Part shown: piece after piece, positions 35,168 through 42,852 of the stretch | Layout of the letters: the number at the start of each line of letters is the position of its first letter | Numbering within the stretch: the stretch's first letter is position 1 | Assembly: GCF_024499015.1 (NCBI RefSeq) | Contig: NZ_CP098604.1 | Location: 2,542,001-2,606,000, forward strand | Length of the DNA stretch: 64,000 bases | Source: Xanthomonas hortorum pv. pelargonii | GTDB lineage: Bacteria > Pseudomonadota > Gammaproteobacteria > Xanthomonadales > Xanthomonadaceae | Direction: 5' to 3' | Made by a program: the position numbers and the translations under genes | Notes under the pieces: model-generated | What the model was told of the DNA's origin: nothing | The model's database searches: none | The model's input: the letters and a program-made list of their open reading frames with translations, nothing else

Positions 35168-36124
35168 CTATGGCTTGACCTGCTTGGGCGCATGGCCGAA
35201 ATACGCCTTGAACGCGCGGCTGAAGCCGGCTTCGGAGTGATAGCCCACCCGGCGCGCGGCATCGCCCACGCTGACGTTGCCTGAGCGGATCAGATCGTCT
35301 GCCACGCTCAGACGCCACAGCGCGATGTAGCGCATCGGTGACTCGCCGGTGATCTGCGCAAACTGCTGCGCAAACAGCGAGCGCGACAACCCGGCATGGC
35401 GTGCGAGTTGCTCCACCTTCCAGCTGCGGTACGGATCGGCATGGATCGCATGCAAGGCCAGCCCGATCCGCTCGCCGGCCGGACTGGCAAGCCAGCGCGA
35501 TTGCTGCGGATGCAGCTCCGCCCAGCTGCGCAAGGCGCGGATCACCAGCAGGTCGATGATGCGCGAGACCATCAAGCGCGCACCGGGGCGCACCTCGTGC
35601 GCTTCGGCCATCAAAAAATGCGAGAGCAGGCGCAGCCACTCCGGCACGCGCCCGCCATCGCCGGGGATATGGATCAGGGTTGGCAGCGCGCGCATGATCG
35701 GCGGCAGCGGCAACCGTTCGTAGCGAAAAATGCCGCCGATGACAGTGGCCAGCGGTGCGCCCTCGCCATGCCGGATCTTCAGCGTTGCAGCGTCGAACTG
35801 CCCGGCTGCGAAGAAATCATCGGCAGCGCGTTTCACCTGTGCGCAATGCGACAAGCGATGCCCACGCCCGTGCGGCAGCACTACCAGATCGCCGGTGTGC
35901 AGCTGCAACGGTGCACCGCCATCGGGTGTGATCCACAACGCGCCTGCTTCGATAAAGTGCAGATGCGATGGCCCCGCCGGCAGATGCGCATGGAAATGCG
36001 CAGCGACCTCTGCGGTATAGACGCCCTCGCCGTGCAGGCGGATCAACGTGAGCAATTGCGACAGGATGTCGGCGCGTGCGGGCTGCGCAACGTGTGTTGC
36101 ATGCAGCGGTAGAGGATCGGTCAT
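35168..36124 (-). CDS. AraC-family regulator with N-terminal cupin
   Basis: 318 residues from MTDPLPLHATHV (36145 is an alternative start). The N-terminal cupin (HFHAHLPAGPSHLHFIEAGA, DLVVLPHGRGHRLSH, about 45-110) is of the AraC cupin_6 type. The C-terminal double helix-turn-helix runs from about residue 215: WKVEQLARHAGLSRSLFAQQ and VGDAARRVGYHSEAGFSRAF, then FKAYFGHAPKQ. Such regulators often control the divergently transcribed gene. Here the alpha/beta hydrolase-MAPEG operon starts 80 bases away on the other strand, making it a probable target. The effector is unknown. Confidence 0.9.
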   Translation of the reverse strand: MTDPLPLHATHVAQPARADILSQLLTLIRLHGEGVYTAEVAAHFHAHLPAGPSHLHFIEAGALWITPDGGAPLQLHTGDLVVLPHGRGHRLSHCAQVKRAADDFFAAGQFDAATLKIRHGEGAPLATVIGGIFRYERLPLPPIMRALPTLIHIPGDGGRVPEWLRLLSHFLMAEAHEVRPGARLMVSRIIDLLVIRALRSWAELHPQQSRWLASPAGERIGLALHAIHADPYRSWKVEQLARHAGLSRSLFAQQFAQITGESPMRYIALWRLSVADDLIRSGNVSVGDAARRVGYHSEAGFSRAFKAYFGHAPKQVKP

Positions 36125-36204
36125 GGAAGACGGTGTCCGGGTCATGGAGTCGTGCGGCGCGCAGGGGGAACCTTAGTGCATCCACACAGACCCGAGATGC
36201 ACCG

Positions 36205-37005
36205 ATGAAAAACAAGACCTGCATGACCATGACCACGCTGCTGTTGTGCGCGCTGTGTTCCGGCGCCGTCACCGCAAAGCCGGTCACGCATCCCACCATC
36301 GTGCTGGTGCATGGCGCCTGGGAAACCTCTGCCATCTGGCGACCGGTCGCCGGCCAATTGCGTGCGCATGGTTATCGCGTCATCGCAGTGAATCTGCCGG
36401 GCCGCCCCGGTGCAACGCACGAGCCGGAGGCGATCAGCCTTGATGCGTATCGCGACACGGTGCTGGCCGCGATCGCTGGCGAGCGCGCACCGGTGGTGCT
36501 GGTCGGGCATAGCTTTGGCGGTATCACCGTCACCAACGTGGCCGAGGCCGCACCGGAGAAGATCAAGACCCTGGTGTATCTGGCTGCGTTCGTTCCACAA
36601 GACGGACGCACGCTGCTGGCGCTCGCGCAAGCGGACACGGCAAGCAAGATGCCACCCTACCTGACAGTGAACACGCACAAGAAGGCAATGTCGGTGGAGG
36701 CATCTGCACGCGGCGAGCTGTTCGCCAACGACGCCACCACCGCACAGCAGGCCCGCATGCAACACATGATCGTGGACGAGCCACTGCAACCGATGATGAC
36801 GCCGGTGCATCTGACCGCGCGCTCGAGTGGTGTGGATCGGGTGTATATCCGCACGTTGCAGGACAACGCGTTGAGTTTGGCGTTCCAGTCCAGGACGATC
36901 GCTGCCGCTCCCATGCGGATGACCATCGATCTGGACACCGGCCATTCGCCATTTCTCACCGCGCCTGGCGCGCTGGTCGCCGCCATCGAGCAGGCTGCGC
37001 AGTGA
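36205..37005 (+). CDS. Secreted alpha/beta hydrolase
   Basis: 266 residues with a signal peptide (MTMTTLLLCALCSGAVTAKP). Core motifs are TIVLVHGAWETSAIWRPVAG (oxyanion HGAW), VVLVGHSFGGITVTNVAE (nucleophile Ser in GHSFGG) and the histidine in DTGHSPFLTAPG; the acid is probably in YIRTLQDNALS. It resembles the esterase EstC/salicylate-esterase-like family, which cleaves small esters. Exported to the periplasm. It is probably co-transcribed with the MAPEG gene, whose GTG overlaps its stop. Divergent from the AraC regulator, which probably controls it. Confidence 0.88.
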   Translation: MKNKTCMTMTTLLLCALCSGAVTAKPVTHPTIVLVHGAWETSAIWRPVAGQLRAHGYRVIAVNLPGRPGATHEPEAISLDAYRDTVLAAIAGERAPVVLVGHSFGGITVTNVAEAAPEKIKTLVYLAAFVPQDGRTLLALAQADTASKMPPYLTVNTHKKAMSVEASARGELFANDATTAQQARMQHMIVDEPLQPMMTPVHLTARSSGVDRVYIRTLQDNALSLAFQSRTIAAAPMRMTIDLDTGHSPFLTAPGALVAAIEQAAQ

Positions 37006-37397
37006 GCATGCCCATCGAATTGATCGCGTTGGTGACCACCGCGCTGCTGTGCCTGTGCATGCCTTTGCTGTCCTCTGCGCTGTACGCACGCCAGGTCGGA
37101 GCCAAGGCGTTGATCGGCAATCGCGAGGGGTTGCCCGAGCCGAGCGGTGCCGCGGGGCGCGCGCAACGTGCGCACCGCAACTTGCTGGAAAACCTGCTGC
37201 CGTTTGCCGCAGTCGTGCTCGCTGCCATGACGCTGCAGGTGTCCACCAGCATCACGGTGATCGCGTCGTTGGTGTTTTTGGGTGCGCGCGTTGTGCATGC
37301 GGTTTGCTATCTTTTCGGCATTCCCGGACTGCGCACGCTCGCCTATCACGTCGGCCTGTGGGCGACGCTGGCCTATGCAGTGCAGTTGTTTCTGTGA
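37002..37397 (+). CDS. MAPEG-family membrane protein
   Basis: 131 residues with four membrane helices (about 5-28, 55-78, 82-104 and 110-131). RAHRNLLENLLPFAAVVLAA with the Arg-Ala-His-Arg-Asn and Glu-Asn positions is the MAPEG signature, and the C-terminal helix AYHVGLWATLAYAVQLFL fits. MAPEG proteins include glutathione transferases and related trimeric membrane enzymes; bacterial members mostly lack a known substrate. The GTG start at 37002 overlaps the previous stop by four bases; ATG at 37008 is also possible. It belongs to the AraC-controlled operon. Confidence 0.85.
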   Translation: MSMPIELIALVTTALLCLCMPLLSSALYARQVGAKALIGNREGLPEPSGAAGRAQRAHRNLLENLLPFAAVVLAAMTLQVSTSITVIASLVFLGARVVHAVCYLFGIPGLRTLAYHVGLWATLAYAVQLFL

Positions 37398-37405
37398 GGA
37401 TCACA

Positions 37406-39082
37406 ATGCGCGCCAGAAACGTGTCCAGCGGATGTTTGCACGATGCTGCGCGCAGGCGACGCGCAGCGCTTTCTCACCCTGCTGCCGCTGGCATCGACGC
37501 AATACCGAAGGCGCTCGGTTGGTGCAGCGGTGCAGTGCTGGCGCTGATGGTCACGCTGTTGCCGTCACACGCCGCGCGTGCTGCAGACGTGCCGGAGCGC
37601 GTCAATTTCAGCGTCACCATCAAACCCCTGGCCGCGCAGGACGGCACGGTCAATGGCCTGGCTGTGACCGAGCAAATCGTTCTGCCGGACGCGCGCGCGC
37701 CGTTGACCTTGGTGTTGCCTTTGGCATTGCCCGCAGTGCCGCGTAATGCCGAGGCAGTGAGCGAGTTACACGTCACCGATGCACGCGGCGAGGTTGCACT
37801 GGCGATCGATGACGGTGGGCCGTCGCAAGGTTTTGCCTTGCGACGCTGGACCACCGGCCGGCCAGTCGGTCCGCAGGTGACAGTGCGCTATCGCGCCGCG
37901 CTGCAGCCCGCGCAGACCGGCGGCCCACCGTATGGCATGAAGGCGGCCGGGCAGGGCGTTGCAGGCAGTACCAAGAGTTTCGTGTTGCTGCCCGAAGCGC
38001 TGAGCAGCGATGCGAGTGTACTGATGTGGGATCTGTCCGAGCTTGTGGCCGGTTCGATCGGCGTAGCCACCGGCGGGGCCGGAACGCTGCGTGTCCCCGG
38101 CTCGCCCATGGTCATGGACGATCTGTGGTTGCTCGCCGGCCCTGCACTCGCCGGCCAGACGCAAACCGATGCCGTGTTCAATGCCTACACCATCGGTCAA
38201 CCACCGTTCGATGCGGCAGCCACCATGGCCTGGTCGCGACGCGCCTACGAGGTACCGACAAGCGCGTTCGGCTACATGCAGGCGCCGCATTACGAATTGT
38301 TGATCCGCGCCCTGTCGGTTGCCTCGTACGAAACCGGCACCGCTCGTCTGGCCGGCGGCGGCAGTCTGATGACGGTGGGCAGCGTGTTCTCGCCATCGCA
38401 GGATGTGCAAACTGTGCAGAGCACGATCTTTCACGAGATGGGGCACCAATGGGTGGGCCAACTCAGCAACGGCGTCGAGCCGTGGTATGCGGAAGGCATG
38501 AACGTCTTCGTGCAGGCGACCCTGCCGTGCGCCTCCGGGCTGCACCCGATCGCGGCCTGCGCAAAGACCATCAACGACTGGGCGCGTTACTACTACACCA
38601 GCCCGGCGCGGCACTGGTCGCTGCAGCAGATCGATGCTGCCGGTTTCGAACAGGAAGCCGTCCGCCGCATTCCCTATGCACGCGGCATGCTGTACTTCGC
38701 CAGCGTCGACGCCGCCTTGCGCAAGCGCTCTGCTGGCAAGCACGGCCTGCTGGATGCCATGCGCCCGCTCTACATCGCGCGACATGCAGGCAAACGCTTC
38801 GAACGCAGCGACATCGAAGCCCTGCTGCGCCGTGAACTCGGCGAGGCCGAGGTCACCACTTTTCGCCAGGTCGTCATCGAGGGCACGCAACTGATCGTGC
38901 CGCCTTCTAACGCGTTCGGCGCCTGCCTGCAGCGCGAGGAGCGGCGCTGGAGTAGTGAGGGTAAGGACATTGAGGGCTATGTGTGGGAGCCGGTGCGCTG
39001 CAGGGCCCTTGCCCGCCCACCGTCGCGGGACACGCCGCAAGTACGTCCGTGTAGGCTCTTACGCGGCATCCATGCCGCGTAA
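37406..39082 (+). CDS. Gluzincin peptidase (M1/M61-like) whose end lies in a palindromic repeat
   Basis: 558 residues from ATG 37406 (GAGGATC upstream), with a signal-like stretch LALMVTLLPSHAARAA. The zinc motif HEMGHQWVGQ (HExxH) and the downstream glutamate in WYAEGMNVFVQ follow the gluzincin spacing, close to M1 aminopeptidases and M61 peptidases. The N-terminal half is a beta-rich domain, and the C-terminal helical part contains ARGMLYFASVDAALRKR. The last 25 residues (ALARPPSRDTPQVRPC, then RLLRGIHAA) are encoded by palindromic element A8, whose inner hairpin gives the TAA stop. The native C-terminus is therefore altered. It is probably periplasmic. Confidence 0.82.
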   Translation: MRARNVSSGCLHDAARRRRAALSHPAAAGIDAIPKALGWCSGAVLALMVTLLPSHAARAADVPERVNFSVTIKPLAAQDGTVNGLAVTEQIVLPDARAPLTLVLPLALPAVPRNAEAVSELHVTDARGEVALAIDDGGPSQGFALRRWTTGRPVGPQVTVRYRAALQPAQTGGPPYGMKAAGQGVAGSTKSFVLLPEALSSDASVLMWDLSELVAGSIGVATGGAGTLRVPGSPMVMDDLWLLAGPALAGQTQTDAVFNAYTIGQPPFDAAATMAWSRRAYEVPTSAFGYMQAPHYELLIRALSVASYETGTARLAGGGSLMTVGSVFSPSQDVQTVQSTIFHEMGHQWVGQLSNGVEPWYAEGMNVFVQATLPCASGLHPIAACAKTINDWARYYYTSPARHWSLQQIDAAGFEQEAVRRIPYARGMLYFASVDAALRKRSAGKHGLLDAMRPLYIARHAGKRFERSDIEALLRRELGEAEVTTFRQVVIEGTQLIVPPSNAFGACLQREERRWSSEGKDIEGYVWEPVRCRALARPPSRDTPQVRPCRLLRGIHAA

Positions 39083-39108
39083 GGTCCCGCGACGGTGGGC
39101 GGGCAAGG
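39007..39108 (+). repeat. Palindromic element, type A (copy A8), overlapping a gene end
   Basis: Perfect arms CCTTGCCCGCCCACCGTCGC and GCGACGGTGGGCGGGCAAGG with an intact inner hairpin. The reading frame of the peptidase gene enters the left arm and terminates at the TAA inside the inner hairpin (39080-39082). This copy therefore overlaps a coding region, unlike the others. Confidence 0.92.
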
Positions 39109-39243
39109 ACCAGTTGAGATGGTCGGTGCGCATGGTTGCAAGCAAGGCATGTGTGTTGTTTGGATAACGCCGCGTCGGATCATCTTCGCAACGCAACGCG
39201 ATCAACCTGCAGGCTTTAAAAAGCTACCGACCAACTCTCTGGT

Positions 39244-39346
39244 GCGGTGTCCTCACCGATTGCGGGACCGTGTGGCGGCATGGATGCCGCCACCGAGCCC
39301 CCAGGGACGGGTTCACGGCGTGTCCCGCGAGCGGTGAGGGCACCGC
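39244..39346 (-). repeat. Palindromic element, type B (copy B6), diverged insert
   Basis: The outer arms are GCGGTGTCCTCACCGATTGC and GCGAGCGGTGAGGGCACCGC, with inner hairpin GTGGCGGCAT/ATGCCGCCAC. The one-sided insert (minus reading) is ACGCCGTGAACCCGTCC, a variant shared in part with B1. It is the partner of A8; the region between matches the linker of the tandem array (GCAGGCTTTAAAAAGCTACCG-like). Confidence 0.88.
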
Positions 39347-39449
39347 GCATTCGACCCACTCAGTGTTTGATCTGGACCTCTGACTGCATCCACCAAGAGA
39401 CCGCCGACAAAACCACTGCACTCACTGACAGGCGCTCGCTCGCCAGTGT

Positions 39450-39941
39450 TCACTTGGACTGACTTGCCGCGCGTTTGAAATACGCGGTGCGCATTACCGG
39501 GTTGCCGTCCTTGAAGTACGCTTCAATCTCGGTCATGACCTTGCCGTCGGCGCTGACCGTATAGGTGCGTGTGGATGCCGGGACACCTTGATACATCAAC
39601 TGCATGACCAGCACGCCTGGCTCGGGCATTTTAACGGCGGCACGATCGACTAGGTAGGTGCCGGATGCCTTACCCGGCGTGCCGTCCAGCAGCAGCGTGG
39701 ATTGTGCCTGCAGCGTCTTGTTGTCGTGTTCGATGATCTCGGCGCTGGTTGCCCACTTGTTGCCTGGAACCTGTTTGAAATTCAGGACGACACGTTTGGG
39801 TCGTACCGCTGCTGGCATCGGCAGGCTGCTGGTATCCAGTAGCCAGGTTCCGACCAGTGGCGATGGCGCGGTTGATGCGGAGAAGGCGGGGGTGGCTTGC
39901 AACATGACGGCAGCCACCAGTGCAACGCATGCGGTCTTCAT
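39450..39941 (-). CDS. Small secreted protein of unknown function
   Basis: 163 residues from ATG 39941 (AAGGGA eight bases upstream), with a signal peptide (MKTACVALVAAVMLQATPAFS, cleavage after Ala-Phe-Ser-Ala). The mature part (LVGTWLLDTSSLPMPAAV, NKWATSAEIIEHDNKT, KVMTEIEAYFKDGNPV) reads like a lipocalin-type or DUF-like beta barrel with a Leu-x-Gly-Thr-Trp start. No catalytic motif was found. The longer frame to 40037 extends upstream of the signal and is not used. Confidence 0.75.
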   Translation of the reverse strand: MKTACVALVAAVMLQATPAFSASTAPSPLVGTWLLDTSSLPMPAAVRPKRVVLNFKQVPGNKWATSAEIIEHDNKTLQAQSTLLLDGTPGKASGTYLVDRAAVKMPEPGVLVMQLMYQGVPASTRTYTVSADGKVMTEIEAYFKDGNPVMRTAYFKRAASQSK

Positions 39942-40163
39942 GAGAATTCCCTTATCGATACGTGATCCCTGCGGGCAGTCAGGCGACTGCTTGCAAGGCA
40001 TTGCGCGTAGAGATCGACTTCCCGTAGACCGTCCCACTCCGGCCCGAGGGCGATACTCCCCGCCGAGCGCTGGTGAGTCAACTCAGGGCACAAGGTCGCC
40101 GTTGGCGCAGGTCTCGCGTCCCAGCGCATCGCCAGCGGCGCAATCAGCATGCGTTCCATAAAA

Positions 40164-40190
40164 GACACCCGCACTGGGCGGGTGTCTTGC
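40164..40190 (-). terminator. Terminator behind fbp
   Basis: An 11-12 bp stem (AAGACACCCGC / GCGGGTGTCTT) with a short loop lies 36 bases past the fbp stop and is followed on the minus strand by TTTATGG. It should end the fbp transcript. Confidence 0.75.
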
Positions 40191-40225
40191 ATCAATCAAC
40201 GTTGCTTGTCGCGTGAGCCGAAACC

Positions 40226-41242
40226 TCAGCCCTGCGCCTTGTCGAACTCAACGTGATACCGCGTCGCCTCAACCACCTCATTCTTCGACCCCAAGAACAC
40301 CGGCACACGCTGATGCAGTTGCGTCGGTTGAATATCCAGAATACGTTCGCGCCCCGTGGTCGCGGCGCCGCCGGCCTGTTCCACCAGCATGCTCATCGGG
40401 TTGGCTTCGTACATCAGGCGCAGCTTGCCGGGCTTGGTGGCGTCCTTCTTGTCCCAGGGGTAGATGAAGATGCCGCCGCGGGTGAGGATGCGGTGCACAT
40501 CGGCGACCATGCTGGCGATCCAGCGCATGTTGAAGTCCTTGCCGCGGGTGCCGTCCTTGCCGGCCAGCAGGTCGCTCACGTAGGCCTGCATGGCCGGTTC
40601 CCAGTGGCGCTGGTTGGACATGTTGATTGCGTACTCGGCGGTGTCGTCGGGCACGCGCATATTGGCCTGGGTCAGCAGGAAGCTGCCTTCCTCGCGCTCC
40701 AGGGTGAAGGCGTGAGTGCCGTGTCCGAGCGTGAGCACCAGCATCGTGCTGGGGCCGTAGATGCAGTAGCCGGCGGCGACCTGCTTGGTGCCCGGCTGCA
40801 GGAAGTGCTCGTCGCCGGGCTTGTCGGTGCCCTCGGGGGCGCGCAGCACCGAGAAGATGGTGCCCACCGAGACGTTGACGTCGATATTGGAGCTGCCATC
40901 GAGCGGGTCGAACAGCAGCAGGAAGTCGCCACTGGGGTACTGGTCGGGCACCGGCTGGCTGTGATCCATCTCTTCGGACGCGCATGCGGCCAGGTGGCCA
41001 CCCCAGGCGTTGGCTTCGAGCAGGATGTCGTTGCTCAGTACGTCGAGCTTCTTCTGTGCCTCGCCCTGCACGTTGCCGGTGCCGGCATCGCCAAGCACGC
41101 CGCCCAGAGCGCCCTTGCTCACGGCGATGGAAATGCGCTTGCAGGCGCGCGAGACGATGGTGATCAGCTGGCGCAATTCCGCATCGATACGGCCGGCGTG
41201 TTGCTCTTCGATCAGGAAGCGGGTCAGCGAGGGACGCGACAT
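40226..41242 (-). CDS. fbp: Fructose-1,6-bisphosphatase class I
   Basis: 338 residues from [17 protein letters not shown]. It carries metal-binding [31 protein letters not shown] upstream and [19 protein letters not shown] near the end: the full class I signature set. It hydrolyses fructose 1,6-bisphosphate to fructose 6-phosphate in gluconeogenesis, requires Mg2+, and works in the cytoplasm as a tetramer. The start at 41242 was chosen by homology over 41287. It is transcribed alone and followed by a terminator. Confidence 0.96.
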   Translation of the reverse strand: MSRPSLTRFLIEEQHAGRIDAELRQLITIVSRACKRISIAVSKGALGGVLGDAGTGNVQGEAQKKLDVLSNDILLEANAWGGHLAACASEEMDHSQPVPDQYPSGDFLLLFDPLDGSSNIDVNVSVGTIFSVLRAPEGTDKPGDEHFLQPGTKQVAAGYCIYGPSTMLVLTLGHGTHAFTLEREEGSFLLTQANMRVPDDTAEYAINMSNQRHWEPAMQAYVSDLLAGKDGTRGKDFNMRWIASMVADVHRILTRGGIFIYPWDKKDATKPGKLRLMYEANPMSMLVEQAGGAATTGRERILDIQPTQLHQRVPVFLGSKNEVVEATRYHVEFDKAQG

Positions 41243-41436
41243 GGGAACGGGCAGCCTGTGTAGGAAGTGGTCCGCCATTGTCGCCATTGCGCCGTTAGAT
41301 TTCGATCACTTGATGCGCGTTTTGCAGCAAACCTGATCGAACGTGCGCGAATGTGTTGCCGACGACATGGGCTACCGGTATGTAGCACTCGCCGTTTGAG
41401 CGCCTTTGCGCGGCGGCAAGGGCGGCGAACAAGCAC

Positions 41437-41469
41437 AAAAAAACCGGGAGGCTTGCGCGCTCCCGGTTT
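41437..41469 (-). terminator. Rho-independent terminator behind aminotransferase
   Basis: A 10-bp stem (AAACCGGGAG / CTCCCGGTTT) with a nine-base loop is followed on the minus strand by seven T. It lies 25 bases past the aminotransferase stop and is a textbook intrinsic terminator. Confidence 0.9.
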
Positions 41470-41493
41470 AGGCGTTTCAACCAACGGCTGCAG

Positions 41494-42696
41494 TCACATG
41501 CGGCTAACGGTGGCCACCGCTTGTGCCACGTATTCCAGGTTGCGCTGGCTCAATGCGGCCACACAGATGCGGCCCGTGCCGACGGCGTAGATCGCGAACT
41601 CGTCGCGCAGGCGGTCGACCTGGGTCCTGGTCAGGCCCGAGTACGAGAACATACCGGCCTGGCGCTGGATGAAGTCGAACTCCGGCGCGCCCAGCGTGGC
41701 GAGCTTGGCGACCAGGCCCGCGCGCAAGGCGTGGATGCGCTCGCGCATTTCGGTAAGTTCCTGCTCCCACAGATCGCGCAGCTCCGGGCTGGTCAGCACG
41801 CCGGCCACCAGGGCGGCGCCGTGCGTGGACGGGCTGGAGTAGATCGTGCGGATGATGCGCTTGACCTGCGACTGCACGGCCTTGGCTTCGGTCGCGGTAG
41901 CCGAGACCACCGACAACGCACCCACGCGCTCGCCATACAGCGAGAACGACTTGGAATAGGAGCTGGCGACCACGTAGCTGTCGATGCCTTCGGCAGCCAG
42001 CAGGCGCACCGCGTACGCATCGGCCTCGATGCCCTTGTCGAAGCCCTGGTAGGCGATGTCGACGAACGGGAACAGGTTGCGCTCCTTCAACACGCCGGCG
42101 ACCTGCTTCCACTGCTCCTTGGTCAGGTCGGCGCCGGTCGGGTTGTGGCAGCAGGCGTGCAACAGCACCACCGTGCCCGGCTCGAGCTTGGCCAGATCGG
42201 CCAGCATGCCGTCGAAATTCAGGCCATGGCTGGCGGCGTCGAAATAGGTGTAATCCACGACCTCGAAGCCGGCCGCGCCGAACACCGCGCGATGGTTTTC
42301 CCAGCTCGGGTTGCTGATGGCGATGGTGGAGGTGGGCAGCAGCTTCTTGAGCAGGTCCGCGCCCACGCGCAACGCGCCGCTGCCGCCAACGGTCTGCGAG
42401 GTCGCCACGCGGCCGGAGGCCACCAGCGCCGACTCGGCGCCGAACAGCAGCTCCTGGGTGGCCTTGTCGTAAGCGGCCAGGCCGTCGATGGGCAGATAGC
42501 CGCGCGGTTTGGCCTCCAGCGCGAGCTGCTGCTCGATCTTGTGCACGGCACGCAACAGCGGGATGCGCCCGTTTTCGTCGTAATAGATGCCCACACCCAG
42601 GTTGACCTTGTTGGGGCGGCTATCGGCGTTATAGGCCTCGGTCAGGCCCAGGATGGGGTCGCCTGGAACCTGTTCCACATTTGCAAAGAAGGACAC
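41494..42696 (-). CDS. Aromatic/aspartate aminotransferase (PLP fold type I)
   Basis: 400 residues from GTG 42696 (SFFANVEQVPGDPILGLTEA). It follows the AspC/TyrB pattern: NLGVGIYYDENGRIPLLRAV, QTVGGSGALRVGADLL, HACCHNPTGADLTKEQW and the PLP lysine in VASSYSKSFSLYGERVGALS. It transfers amino groups between aromatic or dicarboxylic amino acids and 2-oxoglutarate in the cytoplasm, serving Tyr, Phe and Asp metabolism. The GTG start gives the standard length; a start at ATG in the other frame is not usable. Divergent from the TonB receptor gene. Sequence alone cannot decide between AspC and TyrB. Confidence 0.93.
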   Translation of the reverse strand: MSFFANVEQVPGDPILGLTEAYNADSRPNKVNLGVGIYYDENGRIPLLRAVHKIEQQLALEAKPRGYLPIDGLAAYDKATQELLFGAESALVASGRVATSQTVGGSGALRVGADLLKKLLPTSTIAISNPSWENHRAVFGAAGFEVVDYTYFDAASHGLNFDGMLADLAKLEPGTVVLLHACCHNPTGADLTKEQWKQVAGVLKERNLFPFVDIAYQGFDKGIEADAYAVRLLAAEGIDSYVVASSYSKSFSLYGERVGALSVVSATATEAKAVQSQVKRIIRTIYSSPSTHGAALVAGVLTSPELRDLWEQELTEMRERIHALRAGLVAKLATLGAPEFDFIQRQAGMFSYSGLTRTQVDRLRDEFAIYAVGTGRICVAALSQRNLEYVAQAVATVSRM

Positions 42697-42852
42697 GGCA
42701 TGACTCGCTGAAGGACGAAAGAGTGAGGGACTTCCGGGTGCTTGACCGCGGCTGGGCCAAACCACTTCATCGTAGCAGCCCATGGCGGGCGTAGCATGCT
42801 TCGTTCCGTACGCAACAATGCGCTCGCAGTACGGATGAGGGACACTACGCCC

